NCBI GenBank assembly: GCA_003988855.1
Contig: QYAI01000147.1
Coordinates: 1 to 64,000, forward strand
Source of the DNA: Arachnopeziza araneosa
Lineage: Eukaryota > Ascomycota > Leotiomycetes > Helotiales > Arachnopezizaceae
Direction: 5' to 3'
Length of the DNA: 64,000 bases
This document shows positions 46,939 through 59,449 of this stretch, piece by piece. How positions within the stretch are numbered: the first letter of the stretch is position 1; every line of letters begins with the position of its first letter. Made by a program: the position numbers and the translations under genes. The notes below the pieces were generated by a model that saw only the letters and a program-made list of their open reading frames with translations, was not told the origin of the DNA and did not search any database.

Positions 46939-48921
46939 CTAGTTAAACATCAAAATCTTCCAGGCCGACTTTAACATCGTGTAAGCGACCGTAAGAACAT
47001 AGAGGATAGTACTCAAGCTTCCAAACAGTATCATTGGCATCGCAGAGAGTGTCAAGTGACCTACGTTGGATTGTTAGCGCTTGTCTTTTGGTCTTGCAAT
47101 CTAAATTTACCAAAGAACCCGCGTCGTCTAGTCACAGTTTCCCATATTTCGGTTTCGATGATCTGCTTGGCACCAGACCATCTCCATTGGCCAGCTAGTC
47201 TGAACTTGGTGTTTACTTGAGCACTCAAAGCCCAACATAAAGTCATCTTCCAGCCCATTGCAATGATCTCAGTGAAAGATGGAGCTGTTCCCATGTCTAA
47301 CGCCAGCTGATACGCATAGGATTCATGGTCAACACCATATTGGATTCGGCTCAAGAGCGATGGGCGAAGGCGATAGTGGTCTTCCAATTCCAAATTATTT
47401 GGCAAGCGTTTGAGAAGGTTCATGACCCACAACTGTGCTTAAAATTCAGCCGAAGGTGGAATTGCTCCTTTAATTTGTTAGAACCGCTGAGCGATGTAGA
47501 AGCTCATCTTACCGAAACTGGGACGAATAAAGCCAATGAATGCAATGCTTTCACCACCATTCTTCCAGACATTTCTCATATTCGCCTCTTGTAGATTAGG
47601 TAACTCTCTTCGAGGAAAGGGAAATACTGGGTGTACCCGTGGCAAGAATGGCCACGTCTGGTTGAGAAACTTGACCCCTCATAGCTTCTGCTTCGAGTCA
47701 TTTTCGACAAATTGAATGACACCTTTCTCGTTAATGCCTTTTGGCCAAGGTGCGAAGTCAATTTTCCGCCCAAACGTATTGATTGTTGGAACTTGAGCAA
47801 TACATGATCGGATATTGTCAATGATTGATGATGTGCGATATTGAGTACTGATATATGGCATGGCTTTGGTTGATTTGTTGAAGAAAACTATCAGAGCATT
47901 AGCAAGTTATCAGGCTAAAAACTCCTCGGCTTACTCTTTGAAGCATGGAATCGCTCTGATGAGATTTCTCCAACCCATTGATCGAGTCCAGCTTTGGTCC
48001 CAAAAACAAGCCAAGTGGTATACTTTGCAAACTTATCGTAGTACGCCCAAGGCAGGAATGAGTCGCGAAGGGCAGGGTGCACATAGGCCGTGTCAAAAAG
48101 GCTTGCAGCTCCAACATCATATGGAACGTTGCCTTTAGTTGAAGCAGCAGGTGTCATGCAGAAAAAAGAGGCATTCGGACCACGCTATTCAATTTAGCAT
48201 CGGCTCCGTTGTAACTTTGACTTTGACGAACCTTTGGAGCACAAAGAAACCCATCACGATGACAGAGAGTAACGGATTTCGTATCAGAAGTGACCGCAAG
48301 ATACGCAATATCCATCCCCGTTTCTCCACTACCAATAATCAGAACATCTTTACCAATGCCAAACTGCGCTCTGCTTTTAAATTGAGAAGAATGAATAGCC
48401 ACAGGCAGATTGCCCAGCCCTTGAATATCTGGAATATTTGGCGCAACGTGTAGACCTGAGCAAATTGCTATGGCGTCACAAGCCCATTGAGACACTATAT
48501 CACTGGCAATGTAGTGAACAACATGACCGCTCTCAGTACGTTGAACCTTCGTTACCAGAGTCCCTAGGTGGATATGAGGCAAAAGATCGAACTGTTTTGC
48601 GTATCCTTCGAGATAATTACAATATTCCTTGGTAGACAAGAAATCAGGAGCATCTGCAGAATAACAATAGTTTGAGAAAGCGGTGAGCTGTCTCGATGAT
48701 ACCAGCTACCTTAAGTTAGCCTCAAATTGGTAATTGTCACAATGCTTTACTACCTCAGTATCCTCGTATGTACCGTGCTTAAAAGTGCCTCCAATAGATC
48801 CTTCGGCTTCAAAGAGTCTTGCTTCAATTGGTTCAACTCCAGAAAAGAATTCATGAGCAGTCAGTAAATGCTTGGGGGTGGTGAGCCCTGATGGGCCTCC
48901 TCCGATAATTGCAACACGCAT
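46939..48921 (-). pseudogene. Flavin-containing monooxygenase, broken
   Basis: Homology runs through six exon-like blocks: 48921-48754, 48705-48232, 48184-47935, 47887-47513, 47467-47111 and 47060-46939. The FAD motif (MRVAIIGGGPSGLTT), the NADP motif (VLIIGSGETGMDIA) and the hydrophobic C-terminal anchor (PMILFGSLSTILYVLTVAYT) are present, and the introns look functional. However, the fourth block changes frame three times: near 47695 (after VENDS), near 47637 (inside the ATGY motif, where ILATG and YTQYFPFLEE are in different frames) and near 47600. Each fits loss of one base, and together they restore the frame. After the next intron, at 47441-47439, TAA interrupts SAEF-QLW where glutamine is expected. 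So no full-length protein can be made unless the sequence has errors. An intact version would oxidise N- or S-containing substrates at the ER membrane. Confidence 0.8.
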
Positions 48922-49936
48922 ATCTAATATCGCACAGTTGTGTATGGATTTGACCGGTTGGAAAATGGTATAAGAGACCTAACGGGGAAACCCTAAGAAG
49001 ATCGGTGGGTTAAAGCAGTTGATATATAAGCGGAAACGATATCTGCTAGGAGGGGAAGGCTTCTAGAGTCATCTTTCAAATAGTCCAAGCACACTCCGGC
49101 TCCTAAAAGGGGCGTTTCGTCTCTAAATCGGGCCGCTGAAGCTTGTAAACTTTTACTTCTCTATTCAAGTTAGAGGGTGTAAACGCCACGCAATCAGTCC
49201 GCTCCACTCAGTTGCTGTTCAAAGTCTGAACTGTAATGAACTTGATCATGCGGTCCTTTCGCCCACCAACTCGCGTTGTAGGCATACCCAAGTAAAAAGG
49301 AACAGTCTTACCTCAATTTCTCCTAAGTAAATAGGCACATCGGTGATTGCAGTGATTCGTTGCTCAATGCCAAAAACACTTCCTACATTTCAGCGTTAAT
49401 GCCGACGTTCAAAACGACTCTCGAAGGATGGGTCTAGACCAATAACTCTATTTCCCTGTGATTGATATTGTACGTACTTCAGAAGAATCGTCCCAGGATA
49501 ATTAGATATCCAGTGTTCTACGATTTAACTCAGCCCCTGCACATTTCTTCAAGTAGGAAATATTTCGTACTGCTAGCCAATCGCAATTCATACCAGCGAG
49601 GAGGGATAGACGCCCAAAATCTCACTCTTTTGGCGCTTCTCATGTAGACAACAGCTGTGCTCAAAAAATCCATTCTGAACTTGTCTGTAGCTTTCTTCGT
49701 TTCCATAATCAATAACCTAATGTTAAGTCGATCAGGGCCTAGTTAAGTTAGTGGTTGACTTATTGTCGAAATTGACCTTAGACACTAACAATGTGGAGGT
49801 TGTAAATAACTAGAGAGATAAAGCAAGCAAACTTGACATTGAAAGCTGCAGTATCCCGGAGTCTGACTCTGTAGCAGCAAGGAAGCACGCGGCACGGTCG
49901 TGATCGTGCGGTGCTATTTCTGTTGAAACGAACACT
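48922..49936. other. Intergenic region, 1 kb
   Basis: Between the broken monooxygenase 5' end and the hydantoinase 3' end. A TATATAAG motif at 49022-49029 (complement TTATATA) lies about 100 bp upstream of the monooxygenase start. ORFs at 49462-49712 are shadows. Confidence 0.4.
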
Positions 49937-52900
49937 CTAGGCATACTCCAGAACCACACTCCGAGGCTTCACGTACTTCCCGAGTGGCTTATAAATGACC
50001 TCCTTAAATCCCATGGCTGCTGGGCCGCCTATCTCCAAACCTTTCGGTGTGTCACTCCACCTGGGGCTGCAAGTTATGCCTAAGACAGTAACCACGATGC
50101 CGTACCGATATTCTGGTACGCCTATTGCTTTGCCGCTCTGAGTGTCCAGAACGGCGATTAAATCTGGGACCATAGCTATGTAATTCTCGGATCCATTGTC
50201 CTTGATATGTTTGGCATATATGTTCTCATTCTTGAACGGTATTTTGAGTAAGCCTCCAGTTGCAACTGTTTGCGTGACTCTTTCTGAAGACTCTTGTTCT
50301 TCATCGGCAATCTGCTGAATGGTAATCTCTCCATAAGAGTGACCCTTCCACAGCCTCCTCTCAACCCCAATTATCTTCCCTCTGAACAGCACTTTGGCTG
50401 AATCCGGTCCTCCAACTTCCTCAATGATTTGCTCAGCTACTGTACTTGAGGTATTATGCTGCTTCGCACGTGCAATACACCTTCCAATCCTCCATGCCAG
50501 ACTCATAGTGTTCAAAACCGAGTATTTGATAACTTTTTCTTTCGTTGTTGGCCTCATGGCCATTCCGACTCTGCTGCCCATTTCGGTACAAGCTGCACGC
50601 AGAGCTCGATCGACTATTTCGTTGTTTGTCGTCTTCGTCATTATCATTGCCTTCCCATCCCCAGAAGCAAGAGCACAGGGGGTAAGTTGACCATCTTCAT
50701 AGATACAAATAGTTGTTTGCCAGGCAGTTGGATAAGCCCTTCCCATCCAATCGGCGTCAACCGTAACAACATCAAAAACCTTGCTGGAGCTAATTATCAA
50801 TGGCTGCAGTCCATTTGCACCTCCAATTTCTAAGCTCATGGCAACATCAAAAGAATCTTGGCGGAAATATTCAAGCAATTCCTTACAAGACTCTTCTGTC
50901 TCATTTGCAGAAAGCCGTTCGTTGGAAACGGCTGGAGATCCCATATGCCCTGCCCAATACACTATATCACTATTTTTCATAGCACTTGAGTCGATGATTC
51001 GGGTAGTATGTCCTGCTCTAAGAATATCTCGCAGCTTCAGGTATTCCGGGAATGGAGATCCTCCGCCAGCACATCCAAGTACATAACAGCCATCTGCCAG
51101 CCACTCTACGTCTGTTTCTGAAACGAACCATTCAGGGTAGCCCGTTTCCGGGTTTATAATAACTTTTGGTTTATAGGTATCAACATCAACAATAGGCCGA
51201 AGATCTTGGACTGGAATGAAATTTTCCTTGGTGTTTTCTTCTCCGTAGTCTTCTTCTTCCTCAAAGTCAAAGGACTCTATACCAGAGCTAGTATTTGAGA
51301 CGTTTGGTGAAAACTCTCCAACTGCTCTCGCAATAACTCGGACTTGGTTCGATACATATTGTAGAGGCAGGGCATCTACGTCCGCCAGAATTACTGTTGC
51401 CGGTAAAGCACCAGCATCTATAACTCGGTCTATAGCCAGTTGTTCTGCTTTCTCGATTATCTGAGCCATAGTTTGGTCAGCTGTACTCATTATAATATCC
51501 ACCGTACCACCAATCTTTGAAACAGCCGCACCAACAGCATTTGCAACCGAGTGAAACGGCGGTAGGATGACTTCAGATACACCAGCAATAGTTTTAGGTG
51601 CAATAATAGATCCCCCTCCAACTAATAAGACTGGAAGGGGGTCGGGTGAGGTTTTCATTTGATCAATCACTCTTTCAAGTAGAGATTTGATCATGTTCTG
51701 TGCCAAGTTGACCGTTGATGAAGAAAGGTCTTTAACTCGAGTTGAGTCTCCAATATCTTCACCAGCAGCGACAGCGATGTCGGTAGCAGTCAAAATTTCT
51801 CCACCAAACACCTTGGCCTTGGTAGTCAGGTAATGACCAACGGAATCCGGGCCTACTGTGATAGTTTCGTCCTTCTGCCGAACAATCGAGCCACCACCCA
51901 AACCAATGGACTCTACATGCGGCATTGAGAAGTTTATTTTTACTCCTGCTATTTCGACATATGCAGAAGCTTGTCTTGGAAATCCGGAAGGCAAGAGTAC
52001 CCCAACATCAGTAGTCGTTCCTCCTACATCAACAACGATAGTAGAAGACTTATTACCTCCCTGAGAAAAACTTGAAAGCCCAAGATATGCTGCTCCCCTC
52101 ATTGAATTAGTAGGCCCAGATGAGAAGGTTCGGATAGGCAAGCTTGCTGCAGAACGGGCATCGATAAGCGTCCCGTCGTTTTGAGTCAGATACAAAGAGC
52201 AATTTAGATCCAATCTCTTCATTGCGGCATGAAATCCTTTGATCGTCTTTCTTGCAAATTTGAGAATCGAGGCGTTCAAGATAGATGCATTCTCTCGTTC
52301 CAGGAACCCAATATTTGACACCTCTGAGGAGCAAACCACATCAGCTCCTATAAGCTCTCTTTGAACGATCCGGCGAATATCCGCCTCTTGGTGAAAGTGG
52401 TCGTCGATGGGTGAGAAGACCCCATTGACAACAACAGCATTGATACCTAGGCGCTTTATCTCCTTGCATTCTTGTACGATTTCTTCTTCGATAATGGGAG
52501 CCTCTTCTGAGCCATCAATGTGTAATCCTAAGAGGGACAATTAACACTAGTTTCATAATACTGCGCATATCTTACCTCCAGAGACAAAACAGTAGTATCC
52601 ATTCATGATCTGTTTCAGCGCTGGAGGAAAATCGGAAAACGGCGGTATTTCCTTGGTAAATGACTTGGAGACTCGTATTATAGCGACTTTCGATAGCCGG
52701 CGAGAGTCATTTTCGACAATGGCGTTGATAAAATGGGTTGTTCCTATCGTGAGGCAGGCAATCTTGCTTCGGTCAATTTGGGATTGATCGAGAACACTAC
52801 GAACAGCAATCTCGATACCATCGGTCACATTTGGACTTGTGGTCGGTGTCTTACACTGCGCAAGGATACCTTTGTTTGGTGTATTTGATGCGGAAACGTC

Positions 52901-53039
52901 GAGAATGACAGCATCACTGTATGAAAATAGACTGTAAGTTCCACAATTTTTCTCCACCAAGAAGACTGTCAAATAACACTCACGTATTAGTACCGCCAAC
53001 ATCCACCCCAATCCTTAAAGTCTTTTGAGTACTCTCCAT
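49937..53039 (-). CDS. Hydantoinase/oxoprolinase-DUF917 fusion protein
   Basis: 995 residues from 53039-52984, 52916-52576 and 52527-49937. The N-terminal half is a hydantoinase A/5-oxoprolinase ATPase: LRIGVDVGGTNTDAVILD (phosphate loop), ACLTIGTTHFINAIVE, CSLYLTQNDGTL, TFSSGPTNSMRGAAYL, and VVDVGGTTTDVG. The C-terminal half, from about residue 640, is a DUF917 domain (LADGCYVLGCAGGGSPFPEY, EIGGANGLQPL). Such fused enzymes occur in fungi and bacteria and are thought to hydrolyse cyclic amides with ATP; the substrate is unknown. No hydantoinase B partner is in the window. Cytosolic. The first exon is 56 nt; its threonine codon is split AC/T. Confidence 0.9.
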
Positions 53040-53664
53040 GGTTATCAGAGCTCTTCGGTTAAGAAATAGGCGTATAGATAAAGCCTATTGAACGGAGGCC
53101 TATGTGACTTTGAGTTTGCAGCGACTACAACTCAAATGTACTTTCAACTTTACTCGCATTGAAAATATTTGTGCAGCTTGAGGAAGTGAATGAATTATAC
53201 GGTTTAGAAACAACAAGCTTGCTTTTGACATCAAAAAAAACCTCCCGGACTGAACCCTCTCATTCAAGCAAAGATGGGGTGGAGCAACACACCCCGGCTA
53301 TGCACATATCCAACTTCATGCGATGAGATGAGATGCGATTACATATCTCTCAACAATAAAAGTGTTGTAAAATAGCCCTGGCCTAAATTGTCAAGAGTTC
53401 TATTGATTTAATATCGCTAATTATTAGGAGTTCATTCTCCAAGTACTCCTTCTCCAACCATTCAGTACACATAGGCTAGTAGCAGAATAGGCGTGAGAAA
53501 GAAGAAATAAGGGTTTCCAAAACCAAATCGAACCATGAAGTAGAAGGAAAAAATGGATGCCAAAGAACAGTGTTGTAGATGGATGAATTAATTTTATACC
53601 AATACAGTGGAACATTAATGTAAGCTATCTGATAGCGCCACCAGTATAGAAAAAAATCACATGA
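53040..53664. other. Intergenic region, AT-rich
   Basis: 625 bp between two minus-strand genes. It includes GATGAGATGAGATGCGAT-type short repeats at about 53321-53339. No gene. Confidence 0.4.
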
Positions 53665-55233
53665 TTATGAGGACAGTTTGCTACCCTCTTCCCCAAAAGG
53701 GCTGAGAACATACACCGAGAGACGATTGCTACCTCCGCAAAATTCATATGGCTATATTTGGGTTAGTGATGGATAAATTTGGTCAAGATGTCACTCACAT
53801 TGCCGTAGCATGTGGCGGAGCAGTCGGAGTCGGGCGCAGCTATTGAACCTGTGTTGAAAGAATTCCCACAGTAACCTGAATCAATGTTAGAGGTCAATCC
53901 CTCTCCTTTCTCTCGTATTTTTCTTACATTCTCGACCATACTCAACACCGAACAGATTATAACCCGTACAATAAGTTTGACATAGCTCAACAGTTAGCTC
54001 ATCTGAAGTTTGAGCTCCAGGCGTTAGAGCTCTTGTGTTATTTCCTTCTGTTTGGCATCCAAAGTAAGTGTAGTTGCCAACAGAATGTTTATTTGATGGG
54101 CCAGTTGGTACTGGCCCAGAGGGCGCTGTTGAATTTATTTGAAGTTTGGTATATGCATCATTGAACTGATATAATTCGAGTCGGTTCGGTCCACCACACC
54201 ATTCTGATGCATTCCCTACACAAGGCATGTTGCAATCCAGTAAATTTGTGGCCGGAGTACCGCCATTTGAAGTTGCGTTGCCGCAGACTTAATTCGGATT
54301 AATTTGAAAGTCAAAGAATAGCGTAGAGATCTACTCACAGCACTGACTTGCGTATTCTGCACCAGCGAGCGTATAACCCGCAGCCTGACAGGCGCTGGTG
54401 CACAGATCAATTGTCAACTGTCCTGCGATGATTGGTGATGAGGGAAGAGTGCGTTGACCTTCAGTTCCTTCTCTGAAGCTATGTCAGGCCACGCTAAGGA
54501 TGATTGCAGTCAGACATCTTACGTGAAGCATGAGACAAAAGTCCAAGGTGCAATTCCAGGATTTGTCTGTGGTCCTGTTAAGCCATTCCAATAGATAGAC
54601 TATCCACAAGTCAGCGGGTTTTTCAAAAGTTTCAAGGACCAGCTCCTATTTAAACAAGGTTCTTTACTTACCAATCTGTTGCTATCTCCACACTGCTGAG
54701 TGGAATCTCCAGCGCATGGCATACTACAGTTACTGACGCTCAATTGAGTTGATCCGGGCTTGATACTGATACCACAATCTTTTTTTAGGTCAGTCGAGAG
54801 TTCATTCCCTAAACCAGACTCTTGATGGATCAAAAGTGCTTACAACATTGAGTACTGTATTCAGTTCCCGCATACAAATAACCTTTGCTGCTGCAATAAG
54901 AAATGCAAGTAGCTGCTGTCATGTTTTGGATATCACTATATGAATCTTCCGATAATGTACGACCACCAGCGATCTCGCTAGTCTCACATAAGCAATTGTG
55001 ACTTGAAAAGAAGAGTGTAAACCAACGCGTAACATCCTGAATATGTCCAATTCCCAGTGAGATTTAAACCAGGGGACAGCAAGCTATTTTGGAAGGCCCG
55101 AGTTTCAAAGGCACAAGAGAGGGTAATCTAATTAATGTCAATAAATTTTAGCTATAAGTGGTTTTTCGTTCACGCATACAAACGAGAGTAAAAGGACTGC
55201 CAAAGCAGAGATTTGGGAATTATTGTATCCCAT
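53665..55233 (-). CDS. Secreted protein with three WSC domains
   Basis: 378 residues from nine minus-strand exons: 55233-55180, 55127-55027, 54977-54844, 54778-54672, 54599-54523, 54478-54339, 54287-53928, 53875-53799 and 53751-53665. Every junction keeps frame. The first exon plus part of the second codes a signal peptide (ISALAVLLLSFITLSCA). Three cysteine-rich WSC domains follow, each opening with a W/Y-T-aromatic motif (WTYSGCYA, WTFVSCFT, YTYFGCQT), with a central AGTEYSTQCYCG-like block and closing with PCAGDSTQQCG, PCVGNASEWCGGPNRLEL or PYEFCGGSNRLSV. WSC domains bind cell-wall or other polysaccharides. There is no catalytic domain and no membrane helix or clear GPI signal, so it is a soluble, probably glycan-binding protein. 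The repeated exon pattern suggests domain duplication. Confidence 0.85.
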
Positions 55234-56680
55234 TGCGACTTATGCATAGAAATTTTGTTTCAATTGTCTTAGTTCAAAGTAAGTGGACCCCTTTGAGAGA
55301 TGATGGACTTTTAAAGCAAATTTGGTTACACAGCCAAGAAGCCAATTTGGTTTGAGAGCATCGAGATGACTGTTTGATGAAACACAAAAGCACAAATGGA
55401 AGTAACCACCGGTCCTAACGATCTGTACATCTATCCAAAATTAGAAAGAGCGGTGGAAGAGTAAGATTATCCTAGGCTAAATACTTATTGGGTCTTCCGG
55501 GCCAGGACTAATTTGTTTCCATTAATTAGCACCAAATTTTCAATTATATTGGGTGCTGATGGTTACCCTCGCCTAAGTCTTTGACATATTGAAAAATCCT
55601 AGAATTATCACAAGTGGAATGATTATTGACCGTGTTGTGCGTGATCCCCTAGCGAACTAGAATTGCCTGTAAACCGCTCTCATTTCTTCTTTAAGGGAAG
55701 CTTACATACTTAGCCATATCATGGGTTCAATGCCATCAGTAGAAAAACGAGGACTATGTGGTGTTACAAGTATAGGGATTATACTTGTCACGAATCCGAA
55801 ACCAAAGTAAGAGACTAGTTAATCTCGAGATTGACAGGAAGTACAACATCTAATCAAATTAAAAATGGAGAACTCCGCGCCGTTTCGTCGAGGTCGAAAT
55901 AGAAGTACAAGTACAATCTCAATATTTTGTTACACGTGCAAGGAAAGAGATCGTTTCTTGTGATACCTCGCATTTCAGATCAAAATATCACTCCATCGTG
56001 ATCTCTCTCTTTAGAAAATGCTTCAGCCAACCAAAAGCTTCTGCTATTCGGTGTGAGTACTACCTAACACAAAAGCTGGGTAGAATACCATGCCACTTGC
56101 AGATTGGCTTACTGATGCACTGCATAATATGCTTCCGACCGAGAAAGCTTTGGAGAATCAATACTGGACGTCATCTTATTGAAAGATTTGATTTGCTACC
56201 GTCGCAAGATAATAACAAGACTTAAAGTCTGAGATCCTGGACTCTACAAGACAATGTGAAAATAGTAGAAAACTGAATGAAACCAAGTTAAAGAATCAAA
56301 TGAATATTCTCAAGCACGGTAAACATGGTAAGACGGGGGGACAAGGGTTCCAGAATGTAAGATGTAATATACGACCAGCCAAGGTTCTCTTGCGAAAGGT
56401 CGGAGAGAAGTTCTTAATTTCAACCCTTGTACTGATGAATTAATATTCAGCTAAAGTCCCTTTGTGCACAACGGCTCAACTAAGGTTTTCATGATATGTC
56501 AAATGAAGAGAATCCACGTAGGTGAAACCAGCTTATAACCAGCCAAATCTTCAGTCGATGTCCGAAGCATTTGGGAGTACTCGCGCCTCAGAATGGACGG
56601 GAATGAGTTAGTGTGGAAAAAGCTAGTTTGTCGTGAAAAGAATATCTTCTGTTTAGCTGGGAACCCAGAAACATCTGACT
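55234..56680. other. Gene-free AT-rich region, 1.45 kb
   Basis: Between the WSC gene start and the GH18 gene end. It is visibly AT-rich around 55380-55900. The ORF at 55998-56225 has no domain. No repeat copies or transposon motifs were seen. Confidence 0.4.
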
Positions 56681-57746
56681 TCACCCTTCATCACTGGCAT
56701 CAGAAAAATACTCAAACTTCGTAGGGACTGGCGCATCCTCCTTGGCTTTTGGATCTTCATCTACAACCAGAGATGGGATTAGCTTCTCGCTCGGCGGTTT
56801 AGAGGTCTGGGCAACCGCAGGGAATCCATTTCTGACATTCCTAGTCATGAATAACGCCCACTCCCAAGGCCTTGCTCGGTCTCCTGGAAGAGAATTGAAA
56901 TATTCCCATCCCATGACGCCCCCGAAACCTGGGTATCTACTTTTCAAGGTGATCAAGACCTCTTGGAGCATTTCGAACGGCACCCAGCCGCTTCCATTCC
57001 CCGGATTCGTAACCATTCCAACTACGATCTTGTCTGATGGGTAGCCACGCGAGATCATAAAGTCAAACCCATCGGTTTTGCTTAAGTCACCCCAACCACA
57101 GTAGAACTGAGTATTGTACCATCCAATCCGCTTGCCTCGCATGACCTCCAACGCTTCATATGAGAAGCCACTTAAATTATGTTCGGGACGCTCAGACATC
57201 AATGCGGCGGCAACAGGCGCCAAAGTAACGATGAAATCATCTCCGAAATCAGACTTCAGTCTGTCAATGAGCCGAATGATGCCAGCAAGCGTCATCGGCT
57301 CTTCAACATCTAGATCAAGCCCGTCCAGCCCTCTCTCACGAACCATATTTCGCAGAGGAATGTAGTAGGCTTCAAATGTGCTGTCGTCTAGATCGAGCCG
57401 TGTAAAGGACCCTCTCGCTGCTCCACCAAGCATACCAAGGACTTTGATGCCATTAGCTTGAAGCACTCGAAGTTCAGCCCAGAGGGTTACATATCGAGGA
57501 TCGGAAGGCACATGATCATTCTACTCGGTATCAATAGAATCCTTTGCCCCTATGTCAGAGACTCCATACCAATGTAATGTGCCCTGGAGGATCATTGAGG
57601 TGAATTGCGGCGACATTGACATGGGTGACTGCGATTCCCGGCTGTGTGATTATAGGAAGGATTGAGCAAGGAGAGCCGTCGGGATTGTGTTGGGTTTGGT
57701 AGTAGATAACAATTCGAGGGGTTGGGAATGGGGGAATGGGCGGCAT
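56681..57746 (-). CDS. GH18 family glycosidase, intracellular
   Basis: 338 residues from 57746-57570 and 57520-56681 (49-nt intron GTATGG..AGTAG). The GH18 catalytic motif DxxDxDxE is intact at Asp125, Asp128, Asp130 and Glu132 (GLDGLDLDVEE). Other blocks are RIVIYYQTQHNPDG (first beta strand), VLGMLGGAARGSF, VTLAPVAAAL, WYNTQFYCGWG and GGVMGWEYFNSLPG. There is no signal peptide. It is thus a cytosolic chitinase-like enzyme or endo-beta-N-acetylglucosaminidase, possibly acting on free N-glycans; this is inference. A hydrophilic tail follows from about residue 300. It is divergent from the phosphoesterase gene, with 238 bp between the starts. Confidence 0.88.
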
Positions 57747-57984
57747 CTGGGAAGAGTCTTATCAGTATCATAGAATAGCAGAGTAGAGCAAGCAGAGAAG
57801 TAGGCCGAGGCTGAAGAAGGGAGCTTGCGATCCTTGACGGCTCTGGCCAATCACGTGAAGGCCTCCAACCACGATTCTCCGGCCCCAACTTAAGTTCATT
57901 AAACATGGGATACTGACCTCTCGATCAACAAGCATTCAGGAGAGTCTCCCACTGTACAAACGACGATGAGGTGGTTATATAACC

Positions 57985-59209
57985 ATGGCTCGCCTCTATC
58001 GGATCGAGGCTCTTGTGGCCATCAACATCATCATGCTTCTCGCCCTCTTCTCTAGATGGCTGGCTGGTAGCTTGCTCTTCTTTTCTAGAGCTTCCAAAAC
58101 ACAATCGGTTCTTCGTCTTGACGCAAATAACCAATTCAGTATTGCCATATTCTCAGATTTGCATTATGGTGAGGAAGAGGAAAGCTGGGGTATCACACAA
58201 GACATTGGAAGTACACGCGTTATGAACAACGTCCTGGCATCTGAGAAGCCTGATTTCGTAGTGATAAGTAAGCATGAAGATAACCAACGAAGACAGCTCA
58301 TTGATCTATTGCATAGATGGAGATCTCATTACTGGAGAGAATACTCTTCTCGTCAATTCAACAAAATATCTGGATGTTGTAGTGAACCCTCTGCTAAACC
58401 ACAATGTCCCCTGGGCAAGTACGTACGGAAATCACGACTCGCAATACAATCTCTCTAGGGAAGCCCTCTTTCAAGAAGAGAATAAATTTTCTCTCTCTTT
58501 TACCCAGCATTCTCCATCTGGTGTGGCAGGCGTCACGAACTACCATCTCCCTCTTTACCCTAAAGATAAAGACGTCCCAGTAGCAATCCTATGGTTTTTT
58601 GATAGCCAAGGAGGTGCTCCATTCCAGGCGGCAGCCAATTCCGAGCAGATTCCAAACTGGGTAGATCCAACCGTTGTATCTTGGTTCAAAAGAGAGCAAG
58701 AGAAACTCACCGCAGCATGGGGTGAACTCCCAGGTTTAGCTTTTGTGCACATCCCGCCCACTTCCTTTTTAACCATTCAAGAGAGCACATTACCTACCTT
58801 AGGGAAAGAATCCGCAGTATTCCCGGGCCTAAATGACGATGTTCCTCTTGCAATCGAAGGCGATGGATGGCAAGACGTGCCTTTCATGCAGGCATTAGTC
58901 GATACTCCCGGCCTTCATTCTGTTTGCTCAGGCCACGATCATGGGAACTCTTGGTGCGGAAATTGGCCCACTGGCTCGAATAGTACAAAGGGGGTGAGTA
59001 AACCTCATGTCTGTTTTTGTAAGCACACGGGCTACGGCGGCTATGGCAATTGGAATAGAGGAAGTAGGATATTACAGTTGAGTTTCGGGAACGAGATGCA
59101 AGTGGAATCTTGGATAAGAATGGAAAACGGAGAGACTATCCAGAAAGTTGGCCTCAATTCCACATATGGTACTGATATTTACCCGAAAGAAGATGGACAG
59201 AATTATTGA
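57985..59209 (+). CDS. Calcineurin-like phosphoesterase (DCR2-like)
   Basis: 391 residues from 57985-58267 and 58317-59209 (49-nt intron; asparagine codon split A/AT). An N-terminal hydrophobic segment at about residues 9-33 (LVAINIIMLLALFSRWLAGS) may anchor it or act as a signal. Metal-binding motifs in order are FSDLHYGE, NGDLITGE, YGNHDSQ and CSGHDHGN, the usual metallophosphoesterase set. The layout resembles yeast Dcr2/Sia1 and fungal purple-acid-phosphatase-like proteins. Dcr2 acts on Ire1 and in cell-cycle entry; whether this copy does is unknown. Several N-glycosylation sites suggest passage through the ER. Confidence 0.88.
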
Positions 59210-59449
59210 TATCAGGTAAATTCACGAGATTATGAGATCATAAATCGAATAGTCAGTCGCTCTCATTTTCTCATGGGAGTCGATACCGCAAATCCCAAAT
59301 TCAAGCTATACTATTGACACTCACAGTAAAAGACGTAGCCCTTGGGTGGAAGAGACTTAGAGTAAGAAGCATGCAGCGATTCTACCATGTCCTGACATAG
59401 CCTTTCTCGTCTCAACCAACTGATCGAGTTGTACGCCAAATGACTAATC

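Noticed and set aside
48154..48240. Apparent frameshift in the monooxygenase after CAPK
   Set aside because: A 47-nt intron (GTTCGT donor, TGCTAAAT branch, AATAG acceptor) at 48231-48185 restores the frame, so this is not a lesion; only the later ones are.
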